Notes: generated by a model from the sequence alone, not told the origin. A stretch of 63,175 nucleotides of DNA from Roseburia sp. (GCA_023664725.1 JAMPFA010000005.1:1-63175), one strand, 5' to 3'. Positions 53,780-62,095 are shown, counted from the stretch's first letter. Translations and numbers: made by a program.

Positions 53780-53830
53780 CATTGATCTTTCACTTCCTTT
53801 TTGTTAGTCAGTGAAAGAAATAATTTGTGT

Positions 53831-53882
53831 GTATTAAATGCGCATAATATTATTGACATATACGTATTAAATGCGTATAATA
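53831..53882 (+). promoter_or_regulatory. consensus promoter with tandem operator repeats for hicAB
   Basis: TTGACA (53853-53858), a 17-base spacer and TATAAT (53876-53881) is a perfect sigma-A promoter. GTATTAAATGCG plus seven more bases is repeated at 53831-53849 and 53864-53882 with one mismatch, 33 bases apart; one copy precedes the -35 and the other covers the -10. This fits autorepression by HicB. Confidence 0.75.
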
Positions 53883-53940
53883 AGAGCTAGAAAGGAGGAA
53901 CTTTAAAAAATGGAATTGTCAATTTTCTGGAGGAAAGTCG

Positions 53941-54111
53941 ATGAAACAAAGGGATTTAGTAAAAAAACTTGAAGAAGCGGGTTTTGTTTTTGAAAGACAC
54001 GGAAGCAATCATGATGTTTATGCCAGAGGCAAAGAGAAGGAGGAAGTTCCAAGACATAAAGAAATTGACGAACGATTAGCAAAAGCTATCATAAAAAGAA
54101 TAGGTTTATAG
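53941..54111 (+). CDS. hicA: HicA-type mRNA interferase toxin
   Basis: A 56-residue protein beginning MKQRDLVKKLEEAGFVFERH, with GSNHDVYARGKEKEEVPRHK, the conserved HicA pattern in which the His of SNHDVY is catalytic. It should cut mRNA when free of HicB. GGAGG at 53929-53933 precedes the ATG by 7 bases. A 20-codon frame starting at 53910 with its own AAAGGAGG overlaps this start and might be a leader peptide. Confidence 0.88.
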   Translation: MKQRDLVKKLEEAGFVFERHGSNHDVYARGKEKEEVPRHKEIDERLAKAIIKRIGL

Positions 54112-54223
54112 ATACTACATATATACTAATTCATAAAATGGATATGACTAAGAATCTATAAGAATTAGTTACTACAAAACAATTTAAAGATTGATTATTA
54201 AACATGTATACGGAGAAATGATG

Positions 54224-54643
54224 ATGAAAAATGTATATCCCGTATTTTTTACAATTACAGATACCGTTATTTTAGTAGAGGTTCCGGATCTGGAGATTTT
54301 AACAGAAGGAAAAGACATGACAAATGCTATAGAAATGGCAAGAGATGCGATTGAATTAAAATGTGTATCTTTGGAAGATGATAAAATAGAAATTCCCCGA
54401 CCATCAGAAATAAGTTCATTAGATGTTAATAAAGGAACTTTTGCAGAAGACGGATTTACTGTTATATCCTTAGTTGATATCGATTCAGGAGAATATAGAA
54501 GAAAAATCGATACAAAAACAGTTAGAAAAAATGTAACCATTCCAAGTTGGTTAAATTATGAGGCTGAACATGCTGGAATTAATGTTTCCAGGGTGTTACA
54601 GGATGCATTAATGGACGTGCTGAATGTACAGCGAAATTACTAA
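54224..54643 (+). CDS. hicB: HicB-type antitoxin
   Basis: A 139-residue antitoxin. The N-terminal part YPVFFTITDTVILVEVPDLE and TNAIEMARDAIELK is the partial RNase H-like HicB domain, and the C-terminal KNVTIPSWLNYEAEHAGIN and SRVLQDALMDVL forms a ribbon-helix-helix or similar DNA-binding tail. The start at 54224 has GGAG 8 bases upstream. It lies 112 bases after hicA, a wider gap than the usual few bases. Confidence 0.88.
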   Translation: MKNVYPVFFTITDTVILVEVPDLEILTEGKDMTNAIEMARDAIELKCVSLEDDKIEIPRPSEISSLDVNKGTFAEDGFTVISLVDIDSGEYRRKIDTKTVRKNVTIPSWLNYEAEHAGINVSRVLQDALMDVLNVQRNY

Positions 54644-54674
54644 TTAAAATTGAATAACATTTATAATCAGTTGG

Positions 54675-54707
54675 AAGGCATTAGCGAAAAACGTTAGTGC
54701 CTTTTAT
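54675..54707 (+). terminator. terminator of the hicAB operon
   Basis: AAGGCATTAGCG pairs with CGTTAGTGCCTT (two G-U pairs) around five A, followed by TTTAT. Confidence 0.8.
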
Positions 54708-54864
54708 AATGGATATAAACTCTAAAGAAATGGAGAAATAGAGAGTAGAAAAATCATTTCACCTATATGATACGTTATTATATGTAGGTGGAGGAGGAAG
54801 GCAGATGCCGTCGAACGTTGTGAGGGGAGTTACATTATTATGCAGGAGAAAGGAGGGAGATAGC

Positions 54865-54924
54865 ATGAGTGACGACGAGCTGGTACAAAAGGCGTGCCTT
54901 GGGGACCAATCATCTTTGCATTGA
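54865..54924 (+). pseudogene. N-terminal fragment of an ECF sigma factor
   Basis: With AAAGGAGG upstream of the ATG the frame reads MSDDELVQKACLGDQSSLH and stops. The opening DDELVxxAxxGD is typical of ECF sigma factors, the rest of which is missing. Confidence 0.5.
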
Positions 54925-55246
54925 CCAGAGCAGAAAAGCCAGGTGGGATTTTCTGGAAGAGGAAAATGAAACCACAAAGGATGGATAAGACCATAGACAT
55001 ATGCACCCACATTATGGGGAAAAACAGGGGGAGCTTAGAGAACCCAGAACGGGATTTTTCCAGTATCTCTCCGATGTATTCCGGTTTGAAGGCCTGCCGA
55101 TTTTTATCTTGCAGGGCATGACACTGCTGTTTGTCTGTCTCATGATTTTTGTAACGGAAGATGTCACCCAAAATATACCGGTTTTTATGCCTCTGTTCGT
55201 GCTGGCTAGGCACGCTGTATCCGGAGAAGGAGAAAAAAGGTTTTAG
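54925..55246 (+). pseudogene. decayed membrane protein gene after the sigma fragment
   Basis: Two broken frames cover this stretch. The clearer one (from about 55030) reads FFQYLSDVFRFEGLPIFILQ and GMTLLFVCLMIFVTED, then PVFMPLFVLARHAVS. It has at least one strong membrane helix and resembles membrane partners encoded next to ECF sigma genes in Lachnospiraceae. The 5' end and most of the gene are lost. Confidence 0.45.
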
Positions 55247-55254
55247 CACACCTT

Positions 55255-55974
55255 TCACTGTAAGTTTTTTTCCTGTTCATAGAATTCAAGGAATTTCTCA
55301 TGGTTTTCTTTGAAAAGATGTTCCAATGTGTGGGAGAGCTCTTGTGGGTCGTATTGGCTGAAAACATTGGGTATGTACTGGTACAGGTCGTTGGCGGTCT
55401 TTATGGTGTGATCAATGTCGTTTCCGTCGTAGTCGATGAGTTTATTTTCAGTAAATATGAGCAGGCGCACATAATAAGGTCCGCCTTTATAGCCAATCTG
55501 GGGGCAGAGCCAATATATTTTATCCCGGGGAATTGCCGTTATCCATCCCAAATCACCAAACAGCAGCAGATAAGTTGGAAGCAGGAGGATGCGGTCGTTA
55601 GGAGAAGGCTTGACCCTGTGGGGTTCCATGAAGCCGTCGTACAAGATTTTTCCCGCTGCAACTTCCTGGTTTATTAGTGCAGCTACAGCCTCCTTTGTGC
55701 TTTCACCGCAGGGGAGTTTCAGGTTTTTGCCGTTTTTGGCTGGCAGGATGGACATGAGCAGTCTTACCACTGTGACAAAAAGCATAAATCCTGTTAATAG
55801 GAAAAATATAAAAATAAGTTTCCGGTCTTCGGGGTTATTTGTGTCTATCTCGTTTTTTGTACCAAAATACAGGAAGCTGGCTACACAGACAAAAAATACA
55901 AACAGGGATAGAAATAATTTACGTTTGCGCTTATTTGCCTTGATTGATTCCTGTTCCAAAAATCCTTGTGCCAT
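55255..55974 (-). CDS. hypothetical membrane protein, 239 aa
   Basis: Two membrane helices occur near residues 20-38 (LFLSLFVFFVCVASFLYFG) and 52-72 (LIFIFFLLTGFMLFVTVV), followed by a cytoplasmic domain of about 165 residues with YLLLFGDLGWITAIPRDKIYW and VRLLIFTENKLIDYDGND. The ending is acidic and helical. I recognise no family. The start at 55974 has AGGAGTG shortly before it on the minus strand. Confidence 0.65.
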   Translation of the reverse strand: MAQGFLEQESIKANKRKRKLFLSLFVFFVCVASFLYFGTKNEIDTNNPEDRKLIFIFFLLTGFMLFVTVVRLLMSILPAKNGKNLKLPCGESTKEAVAALINQEVAAGKILYDGFMEPHRVKPSPNDRILLLPTYLLLFGDLGWITAIPRDKIYWLCPQIGYKGGPYYVRLLIFTENKLIDYDGNDIDHTIKTANDLYQYIPNVFSQYDPQELSHTLEHLFKENHEKFLEFYEQEKNLQ

Positions 55975-56100
55975 ATTGGAGTCACTCCTTTGTGAATTTT
56001 AATTTGTTGCACAGTTTCGTGTCACTATTATACTATATTCTTTCGTATTTGTCATTGAAGAGTTATATTTTTTTGATGAATTAGAATTTTAAATTTATTC

Positions 56101-56129
56101 TTGACAGCCTTCATTCTTTCTACTATACT
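56101..56129 (+). promoter_or_regulatory. promoter of the TetR gene
   Basis: TTGACA (56101-56106), 17 bases and TATACT (56124-56129) form a near-consensus promoter; transcription would start near 56136. Confidence 0.75.
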
Positions 56130-56139
56130 CAAAAGCAGG

Positions 56140-56152
56140 ATAACAGCGTTAT
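56140..56152. promoter_or_regulatory. candidate TetR operator 1 (autoregulation)
   Basis: ATAAC-AGC-GTTAT is a perfect 5-bp palindrome placed just after the predicted start point of the TetR gene, ideal for autorepression. Confidence 0.6.
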
Positions 56153-56172
56153 GTTAAAAAGAGGTGAGAATC

Positions 56173-56790
56173 TTGGGTGAAGACAAAGCCACCAGGGAAA
56201 AACTGCTTGCCAGCGCCAAAGAGGAGTTTTTGGAAAAAGGCTATATGAAAGCCTCCCTGCGCACCATCTGCAAAAAGGCGGGGGTGACCACAGGAGCTTT
56301 ATATTTTTTCTTCCAGGACAAAGAAGATCTGCTGAAAAATCTTGTGGAGGAGCCTTTGCGTGGACTGTCTCAGATCATACAGGAGCACTTTTCCCTGGAA
56401 CTTTCTGCAGAGCCCGGAGCAGTCCCCATTGGAGAGAACTCAGAGGATATCAAAGCGTCAAAAGAGGTAGTGCATTTTATGTATCAGCATTATGATATTT
56501 TTCAGATTCTCTTGACGAAAAGCCAGGGGAGCATGTATGAAGATATTGTGAGCCGCTTTGCAGATATGTTTGACAAACATTACACTGCGTTGTCCGATGA
56601 GATTGCAAAGACCTGTGGTGTCCCGAAACCGGATCATTATATGATACACTGGCTGACACATATGCAGATTGATGCTTTTATACACCTTTTGACTCACGAG
56701 CCCAAGGAGGAGCGGGCAGTGGAGTATATCGAGGAAGTGGTAATTTATATTTTATCGGGGTGGAACGGTCTGCTTTTTCAAAAAAGATAA
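56173..56790 (+). CDS. TetR family transcriptional regulator
   Basis: A 205-residue regulator. The helix-turn-helix is in TREKLLASAKEEFLEKGYMK, with ASLRTICKKAGVTTGALYFFF, and the remaining helices form the ligand domain. The TTG at 56173 is favoured, with GAGGTGA just upstream; a GTG three codons earlier overlaps that site. Three matching palindromes, one over its own start and two before the ABC genes, suggest that it represses both. It is closed by a terminator, so the exporter genes need their own promoter. Confidence 0.85.
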   Translation: MGEDKATREKLLASAKEEFLEKGYMKASLRTICKKAGVTTGALYFFFQDKEDLLKNLVEEPLRGLSQIIQEHFSLELSAEPGAVPIGENSEDIKASKEVVHFMYQHYDIFQILLTKSQGSMYEDIVSRFADMFDKHYTALSDEIAKTCGVPKPDHYMIHWLTHMQIDAFIHLLTHEPKEERAVEYIEEVVIYILSGWNGLLFQKR

Positions 56791-56821
56791 GAGTTGTTGT
56801 ATACAGTTTTCAGGGAATTTT

Positions 56822-56861
56822 AAGGCTGTGCGGCTGAAAAAGGCCGGCTGCACAGCCTTTT
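56822..56861 (+). terminator. terminator after the TetR gene
   Basis: AAGGCTGTGC (56822-56831) and GGC pair with GCC and GCACAGCCTT (56850-56859), ending in TTTTA. Confidence 0.85.
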
Positions 56862-56875
56862 ACAGGGCGGGGAAC

Positions 56876-56888
56876 ATAACGGCGTTAC
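56876..56888. promoter_or_regulatory. candidate TetR operator 2
   Basis: ATAAC-GGC-GTTAC matches operator 1 at every position of the half-sites but the last. It is part of a longer palindrome, ACGGCG-TTA-CGCCGT (56879-56893). Confidence 0.55.
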
Positions 56889-56911
56889 GCCGTAAAATTT
56901 ATGCGCCAAAC

Positions 56912-56924
56912 ATAACGATGTTAT
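56912..56924. promoter_or_regulatory. candidate TetR operator 3
   Basis: ATAAC-GAT-GTTAT is a perfect half-site pair, 36 bases after operator 2 and about 60 bases before the ABC ATPase start. Together with operator 2 it may cover the exporter promoter; a clear -35/-10 was not recognised there. Confidence 0.6.
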
Positions 56925-56985
56925 GCTGCTGTACAGAAAGTAAGAGATTTTAGTGATATGAGAAACAGAATTCAGGAGGTAAAGT

Positions 56986-57687
56986 ATGTTTGTTGAAGTA
57001 AAAGATCTAAAGAAGAGTTACGGGGAGGGAGGCAGCTTTCTGGAAGTATTGAAAGGGATTTCTGTCTCTGTCAAGCAGGGGGATATGTGTGTGATCCAGG
57101 GAACCAGCGGCTCCGGAAAATCCACCCTGTTAAACTGTATCGGGGGGTTAGATGATACGAATTCCGGTTCCATATGTGTGGACGGCAGGGAAATCTGCGG
57201 GCTGTCCCAGGAGGAGTTGTCTGATTACAGAAGGGAAAATCTGGGATTTATTTTTCAGTTTTACAATCTGGTGCAAAACCTTACCGTGAGGGAAAATATT
57301 CAGGTGTGTGAGTATCTGGCAGACAGTCCACTGGACTTAGAGGAGCTTCTTGACACCCTGGGGCTTAGAGAGCATCAGAATAAATTTCCCGCCCAGCTCT
57401 CCGGCGGCCAGCAGCAAAGATGCGCCATTGCCAGGGCTTTGATCAAAAATCCCAAGCTTTTGCTTTGCGATGAACCTACCGGGGCGCTGGACTCTAAGAC
57501 TTCCCGGGATATTCTGATCCTTTTAGAGGAGGTAAACAAAAAATACGGCACCACCATGCTCATCGTCACCCACAACAATTCCATTAAAAATATGGTAGAC
57601 CAGGTAATCGTCTTAAAGGACGGGCAGATTAAAAAAGATTACCGCAATGAGGAAAAAATTCCAGCGGCAGAATTGGAGGATTTGTGA
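56986..57687 (+). CDS. MacB-type ABC transporter ATP-binding protein
   Basis: A 233-residue nucleotide-binding subunit. Walker A is GTSGSGKSTLLN, the signature LSGGQQQRCAIARAL and Walker B LLLCDEPTGALDS. The late MLIVTHNNSI gives the switch His. CAGGAGG lies before the ATG. The permease gene overlaps its end. It likely forms a lipid or peptide exporter controlled by the TetR protein. Confidence 0.92.
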   Translation: MFVEVKDLKKSYGEGGSFLEVLKGISVSVKQGDMCVIQGTSGSGKSTLLNCIGGLDDTNSGSICVDGREICGLSQEELSDYRRENLGFIFQFYNLVQNLTVRENIQVCEYLADSPLDLEELLDTLGLREHQNKFPAQLSGGQQQRCAIARALIKNPKLLLCDEPTGALDSKTSRDILILLEEVNKKYGTTMLIVTHNNSIKNMVDQVIVLKDGQIKKDYRNEEKIPAAELEDL

Positions 57688-60413
57688 TGCAGAAGATTCT
57701 AAGAAAAAGAATGTTAAGGGATTTAAAGGTAAACTTCTTCCGCTATCTTGCCCTGGGGGTTTTGATCATCCTTGGAATGTATATTGTCATAAGCCTTGTG
57801 GGGGCGGCGGATACCATAATAGAGGGCACGGCCCTGGCGGCGGAAAAAAACAGAATAGAGGACGGACAGTTTACGTCATTTGTGCCCTTGAGCCGGGAGG
57901 AAATATCTGCCCTGGAAAAAAAGGGAGTGATTTTAGAGGAGCATTTTTACCTGGATTATGATCTTAACGATAATTCCACACTTCGCATATTTTCAGAGAG
58001 AAAAGAGATAGACCTGCCTTGGCCGGATTTCGGGGAGCTGCCTAAAAACCAGGGGGAAATTTTTCTGGAAAAGCGTTACTGTGAGGAGCACGCTCTTTTG
58101 GTGGGGGACGAAATTACTTTTGCCGGCCATGGCTTTAAAGTCTGCGGCATCGGGACGGTTCCGGATTATGATGCGCCCCTTCGCAATCTCTCCGACAGCG
58201 CAGTGGACAGCAGCCTGTTTGGGATAGGATTTGTGACAGAGGAGGATTACAGTCTGTTAAAAGAAGAGGGGTTAAGCATTGCCTCCCAGGAGTATGTCTA
58301 TGCCTACCGTCTGCAGGGAGAATACGAGGAAGAACAGTTAAAGAAAAAATTGCAGAAGCAAAAAGTTTCCGAAGAGGAAATTGAAGATGTATATTTTAAA
58401 GAGTATTGGGACAGGACGGGAGGCAGGCTGGATGAGTTTAAGGAGGCTTTGGAGGAGCTCTCCGACGGTTCCGTGGAGCTATCGGAGGGACTAGAGGAGC
58501 TGGATCAAAACAGTGGGAAACTGGCAGAGGGCTCTTCGGATATCTTTTTGGCGTATCTTTCAGAGGCATCCAAAAGTCTTTCCCAGTTTGGAGTTTCGGA
58601 ACTTACAAAGGGAAATTACGATCAGGTCTTAACGGGGCTTATCGAGGGGAATGACAGCGGCCTGGCCAGGCTGAAATTGAGATCCCTTTTGGAAACATTG
58701 GAAGAACTGGATGCATTTGAAAAAGGTACAAAGGAGTATACCAAAGGTGTGGCAAAGGCGGCGGAGGGTTCCGGTGAGCTCTCCGACGGCATGTTGGAAT
58801 TGCGGGAGGAGACAAAAGATTTTCTGGATGACAATTTTGATGTGTCCCTGTCAAACCTCACCCAGTTTCTTCCCGCAGGGGATAATCCAAGGATTGGCGC
58901 AGCAGCGGCAGACAAGGTGGTGGACAAGGCAGCAGGGCTTGTTGCTGGAGTGATTTTTTTGATCCTGCTGGCTTTTTGCATTTCGGTGTTTGTGGTGCAA
59001 AATATCCAGGAGGAGTCGGCGGTGATTGGAACGCTGTATGCAATGGGGGTAAAGCGGAGTGAGCTTTTGCGGCATTACCTTACCCTTCCGGTACTCCTTA
59101 CCTGGATTGCGGGAATCCTTGGAACCGCTATGGGTTACAGCAGATTTGGGATTCCCATGCAGATGCAGGACTGCTATAACTATTTTTCCCTTCCTGTTTT
59201 ACAGCCATTATATGAACCTTACCTGCTGCTGTACGGAATCCTTCTGCCTCCCTTAGCGGCGGCCCTTACCAATTTGCTGGTGATCCGTGGAAAGCTTTCA
59301 AAGCCTGTGCTGGCAATGATCCGGAAGGAACAAAAGACAGGAAAGATGCAGAATTTGAACCTAAAGGGCAAAAATTTTGTACGGACATTTTGGATCAGGC
59401 AGCTGCTTCGGGAGCGGAGAACGGCCTTCACTGTGTTTTTCGGTATGTTTGTCTCCCTTTTGATCGTGATGCTCTCTTTAAACTGCTATGTCCTCTGCCA
59501 GCATATCAAGGAGCAGAATAAGGAAGATACCAAATTTGAGTATATGTACACCTACAAATATCCCCCAGAGCAGGTGCCGGAAGGCGGGGAGGAGGCCTAC
59601 GGCATTGGGATGAAAAAGGAAGTGCTGGGGTATAACCTGGATGTGACCCTCCTTGGAATCCATGAGGGGAATCCCTATTTTGACGCCCCTGTGGAAAAGG
59701 GGGAGGACAGTGTGCTGATTTCCTCCGCACTGGCACAGAAATATCATTTAGGCGTGGGAGATGAGCTGGTTTTAAATGATGAGGAGGCGGGGCGCAAGTA
59801 TGCCTTTACCGTGGAGGGAATCGTGCCTTATTCCACCAGTTTCTTTGCCTTTATGGAAATTGACAGCCTCAGAGAGCTGATGGGACAGGAAGAGGAGTAT
59901 TACAATATTGTTTTTTCAGGCCATGAACTGGAGTCGGAGAGGGGAAGGCTCTACTCCACAACTTCCAAAACAGATGTGGAAAAAAGCGCCGCCGTATTTG
60001 TGGAAATGATGGCTCCTATGGTGACAATGCTCACAGTGGTTTCCGTACTGCTTTTTACAGTTGTGATGTATCTTATGATGAAGGTGATGGTAGACCGGTC
60101 AAAATTGTCGATCTCACTGATGAAAGTTTTGGGATACCGGAAAAAGGAGGTCGGAAAGCTGTATTTAAATGGCAATCTGCTGGTGGTAACCATTAGCGCC
60201 CTTGCCGGGATTCCCCTGTCCAAAATCATTATGGATTGCATGTATCCCTACCTGGTTTCCAATGTGGCCTGCGGGGTGGACCTTGCCTTTTCCTGGCAGC
60301 TGTATGGGGGGAGTCTGGCCGCCATACTGATTTTGTATCTGCTGATTAACAGAGCCTTAATGAGAAAAGTAAATAAAATCCTTCCGGCAGAAGTGTTGAA
60401 AAACCGAGAGTAA
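57687..60413 (+). CDS. FtsX-like ABC permease with coiled-coil insert
   Basis: A 908-residue permease. A membrane helix near residue 25 leads to a large outside domain. Residues about 250-390 are Glu/Leu-rich with repeats such as ELSDGSVELSEGLEELDQNS and GSGELSDGMLELREETKD, a likely coiled coil or helical hairpin stack. FtsX blocks lie near 420-540 and 775-900, with another outside domain between. The start is at GTG 57684 or ATG 57687, overlapping the ATPase stop. The long helical domain resembles permeases of lipid or wall-precursor exporters. Confidence 0.88.
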   Translation: MQKILRKRMLRDLKVNFFRYLALGVLIILGMYIVISLVGAADTIIEGTALAAEKNRIEDGQFTSFVPLSREEISALEKKGVILEEHFYLDYDLNDNSTLRIFSERKEIDLPWPDFGELPKNQGEIFLEKRYCEEHALLVGDEITFAGHGFKVCGIGTVPDYDAPLRNLSDSAVDSSLFGIGFVTEEDYSLLKEEGLSIASQEYVYAYRLQGEYEEEQLKKKLQKQKVSEEEIEDVYFKEYWDRTGGRLDEFKEALEELSDGSVELSEGLEELDQNSGKLAEGSSDIFLAYLSEASKSLSQFGVSELTKGNYDQVLTGLIEGNDSGLARLKLRSLLETLEELDAFEKGTKEYTKGVAKAAEGSGELSDGMLELREETKDFLDDNFDVSLSNLTQFLPAGDNPRIGAAAADKVVDKAAGLVAGVIFLILLAFCISVFVVQNIQEESAVIGTLYAMGVKRSELLRHYLTLPVLLTWIAGILGTAMGYSRFGIPMQMQDCYNYFSLPVLQPLYEPYLLLYGILLPPLAAALTNLLVIRGKLSKPVLAMIRKEQKTGKMQNLNLKGKNFVRTFWIRQLLRERRTAFTVFFGMFVSLLIVMLSLNCYVLCQHIKEQNKEDTKFEYMYTYKYPPEQVPEGGEEAYGIGMKKEVLGYNLDVTLLGIHEGNPYFDAPVEKGEDSVLISSALAQKYHLGVGDELVLNDEEAGRKYAFTVEGIVPYSTSFFAFMEIDSLRELMGQEEEYYNIVFSGHELESERGRLYSTTSKTDVEKSAAVFVEMMAPMVTMLTVVSVLLFTVVMYLMMKVMVDRSKLSISLMKVLGYRKKEVGKLYLNGNLLVVTISALAGIPLSKIIMDCMYPYLVSNVACGVDLAFSWQLYGGSLAAILILYLLINRALMRKVNKILPAEVLKNRE

Positions 60414-60414
60414 A

Positions 60415-60461
60415 AAAATGATCAGGAATCCCATAAAATTTTAGGGAATCCTGATCATTTT
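60415..60461. terminator. 18-bp terminator between convergent permease and PHP genes
   Basis: AAAATGATCAGGAATCCC (60415-60432) pairs perfectly with 60444-60461, with T and A tracts on both flanks. The minus-strand PHP gene ends inside it: its last codons are in the stem and its stop in the loop. Confidence 0.9.
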
Positions 60462-61241
60462 TGGTTTTCTTTTTTCAAAGACAGTGTAGTAGTGGAATCC
60501 TGCATTTTTCAAAAGTTCCGGCAGCCGGAAATAGTCAAACGCCACATGCCCCGGGGCGTGTGCGTCTGCCCCCAGGGTTAAAATCTCTCCCCCCAGTTTA
60601 AGATAGCGGGAGAGGATTTCCTCTGTGGGATTTGGATGGGTAAGGCCGTATTTGTAGCCGGACATATTGAGCTCAATGCCCTTCCCCTTGCCAATTAGTT
60701 TTCTCAGAATCTCATCAATGATATCCTGATATTTTTTGTAGGAATAGTTGGCGTTTTTGTTAGGGCCGTAGCGCACCACATAATCCAGATGGCCGTACAC
60801 GTCAAAGTTGTCAAAGATCTCCAGGTTTTCAAGGATAGATTCAAAATATTCCAGATAGGCCAAATCCTCAGTTTTTCCCATGTAATATTCCGGGTAGTAG
60901 GGGTCAAAGCCGTGTACCACATGGGAGGAACCGATGACCTGGTCAAAATCATGCCCGGACAAAAAATCCTCATACCGCTGTTTTAAGTGGGGCTGAAATC
61001 CAAGCTCCACGCCGATATGGATCTCAATCTGATCTTTATATTTTTCTTTCAGGGCTGTAAGTGTTTTAAAATATTCCTCCGGGTTAAAAGAAAAAGGAGT
61101 GGGGCCGGGGTAATCCCAGTCGATATGGTCGGTAAAGCAGACGCCGTCCAAGCCTTTTTCGATGGCGGATTCTATCATATCCTCCGGCTTTGCAGTGCTG
61201 TCCCCGGAAAAATTGCAGTGCATATGGGTATCCCAAAACAT
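60441..61241 (-). CDS. PHP-domain histidinol-phosphatase-like protein
   Basis: A 266-residue metal phosphatase of the PHP family. Metal ligands are visible in WDTHMHCNFSGDS, VCFTDHIDW, GVELGFQPH, VIGSSHVVHGFD, VYGHLDYVVRY and TLGADAHAPGHV. The length and pattern match HisK-type histidinol phosphatases, although no other his gene is present and substrate is not certain. Its start overlaps the HAD stop by 1 base, with GGAGG upstream, so the two are co-translated. Confidence 0.85.
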   Translation of the reverse strand: MFWDTHMHCNFSGDSTAKPEDMIESAIEKGLDGVCFTDHIDWDYPGPTPFSFNPEEYFKTLTALKEKYKDQIEIHIGVELGFQPHLKQRYEDFLSGHDFDQVIGSSHVVHGFDPYYPEYYMGKTEDLAYLEYFESILENLEIFDNFDVYGHLDYVVRYGPNKNANYSYKKYQDIIDEILRKLIGKGKGIELNMSGYKYGLTHPNPTEEILSRYLKLGGEILTLGADAHAPGHVAFDYFRLPELLKNAGFHYYTVFEKRKPKMIRIP

Positions 61242-62095
61242 TAAACTTCCTCCCGAATCGCAAATTTTTTAATGGCAAGGCCTACCCCGTCCTCCTCGTT
61301 TGAGGCGGTTATGTAGTCGGCAATCTCTTTGATCTCTTTATCCGCATTGCCCATGGCAACGGCAAATCCGGCAGCTTCCATAATGTCCTTGTCATTTTCG
61401 CTGTCCCCGCAGACCATGGCGGATTCTATGGGGATATGTAAATGCTCGCAGAGAAAGCGAAGCCCTGCTCCTTTGGTGACGCCTGCACTGGTAAATTCCA
61501 GATTGTTGTAGCCGCCGCAGACTACCTGAATCTGGGGGTAGGACATAAGCAGTTCCCTAGTCTCCTCCCGGTCCACAAATCTGCCATCGGATTCTATCTC
61601 GAAATTGATGGTGGCCTTTTGAAGCTGCAGGTGATTCTTTTTGAAAAAGTCACAGATATCCTCCACCTGATCCCTGGTGGTCAAAATATAGTTTCTGGTA
61701 GACTCCGGCAGGGAGGAGTGGCGCACTACTTCCAAAGTGGAAGCCTGGGTGTAGGCGTCTCCGTTGACAAAAGCGTCCAGGTGGACGTGCTTTTTTAATA
61801 CCTCATGCAAAATTTCATAAGAGAAATCTTCCGACATGCATTTTTCATAGATGCATGTTCTGGTGGGAATCTCGTAGACGGCTGCGCCGTTTGTGGTGAT
61901 GGCATAGCGGATGCCAAGCTCTTCGGCTTCCTCAAGGGGAAGGCCCACATAGGGCCGGCCTGTGGAGATGACAACGGTTATGCCAAGGTCTACGGCTTTT
62001 TTGATCTGCTGCTTTGTATAGGGGGTAATCTGGCGGTCACGGTTGAACAGTGTGCCGTCCAGATCAAGGGCGATGATATGGATTTTCGGGTTCAT
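61241..62095 (-). CDS. Cof-type HAD-IIB family hydrolase
   Basis: A 284-residue phosphatase. Motif I is ALDLDGTLFNRD near residue 9, motif II the Thr/Ser of VVISTGRPYVGL, and the late region MVCGDSENDKDIMEAAGFAV gives motifs III/IV. The cap between is of the C2 type. The ATG at 62095 has GGAG upstream on the minus strand; a longer frame has no site. It is the first gene of a two-gene operon with the PHP phosphatase. Confidence 0.9.
   Translation of the reverse strand: MNPKIHIIALDLDGTLFNRDRQITPYTKQQIKKAVDLGITVVISTGRPYVGLPLEEAEELGIRYAITTNGAAVYEIPTRTCIYEKCMSEDFSYEILHEVLKKHVHLDAFVNGDAYTQASTLEVVRHSSLPESTRNYILTTRDQVEDICDFFKKNHLQLQKATINFEIESDGRFVDREETRELLMSYPQIQVVCGGYNNLEFTSAGVTKGAGLRFLCEHLHIPIESAMVCGDSENDKDIMEAAGFAVAMGNADKEIKEIADYITASNEEDGVGLAIKKFAIREEV

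Noticed and set aside
55982-56014. TGTGAATTTT and TTGTTGCACA words similar to the 7411/8066 repeat
   Set aside because: The words are separated differently and the rest of the 73-base repeat is absent, so it is not a third copy.
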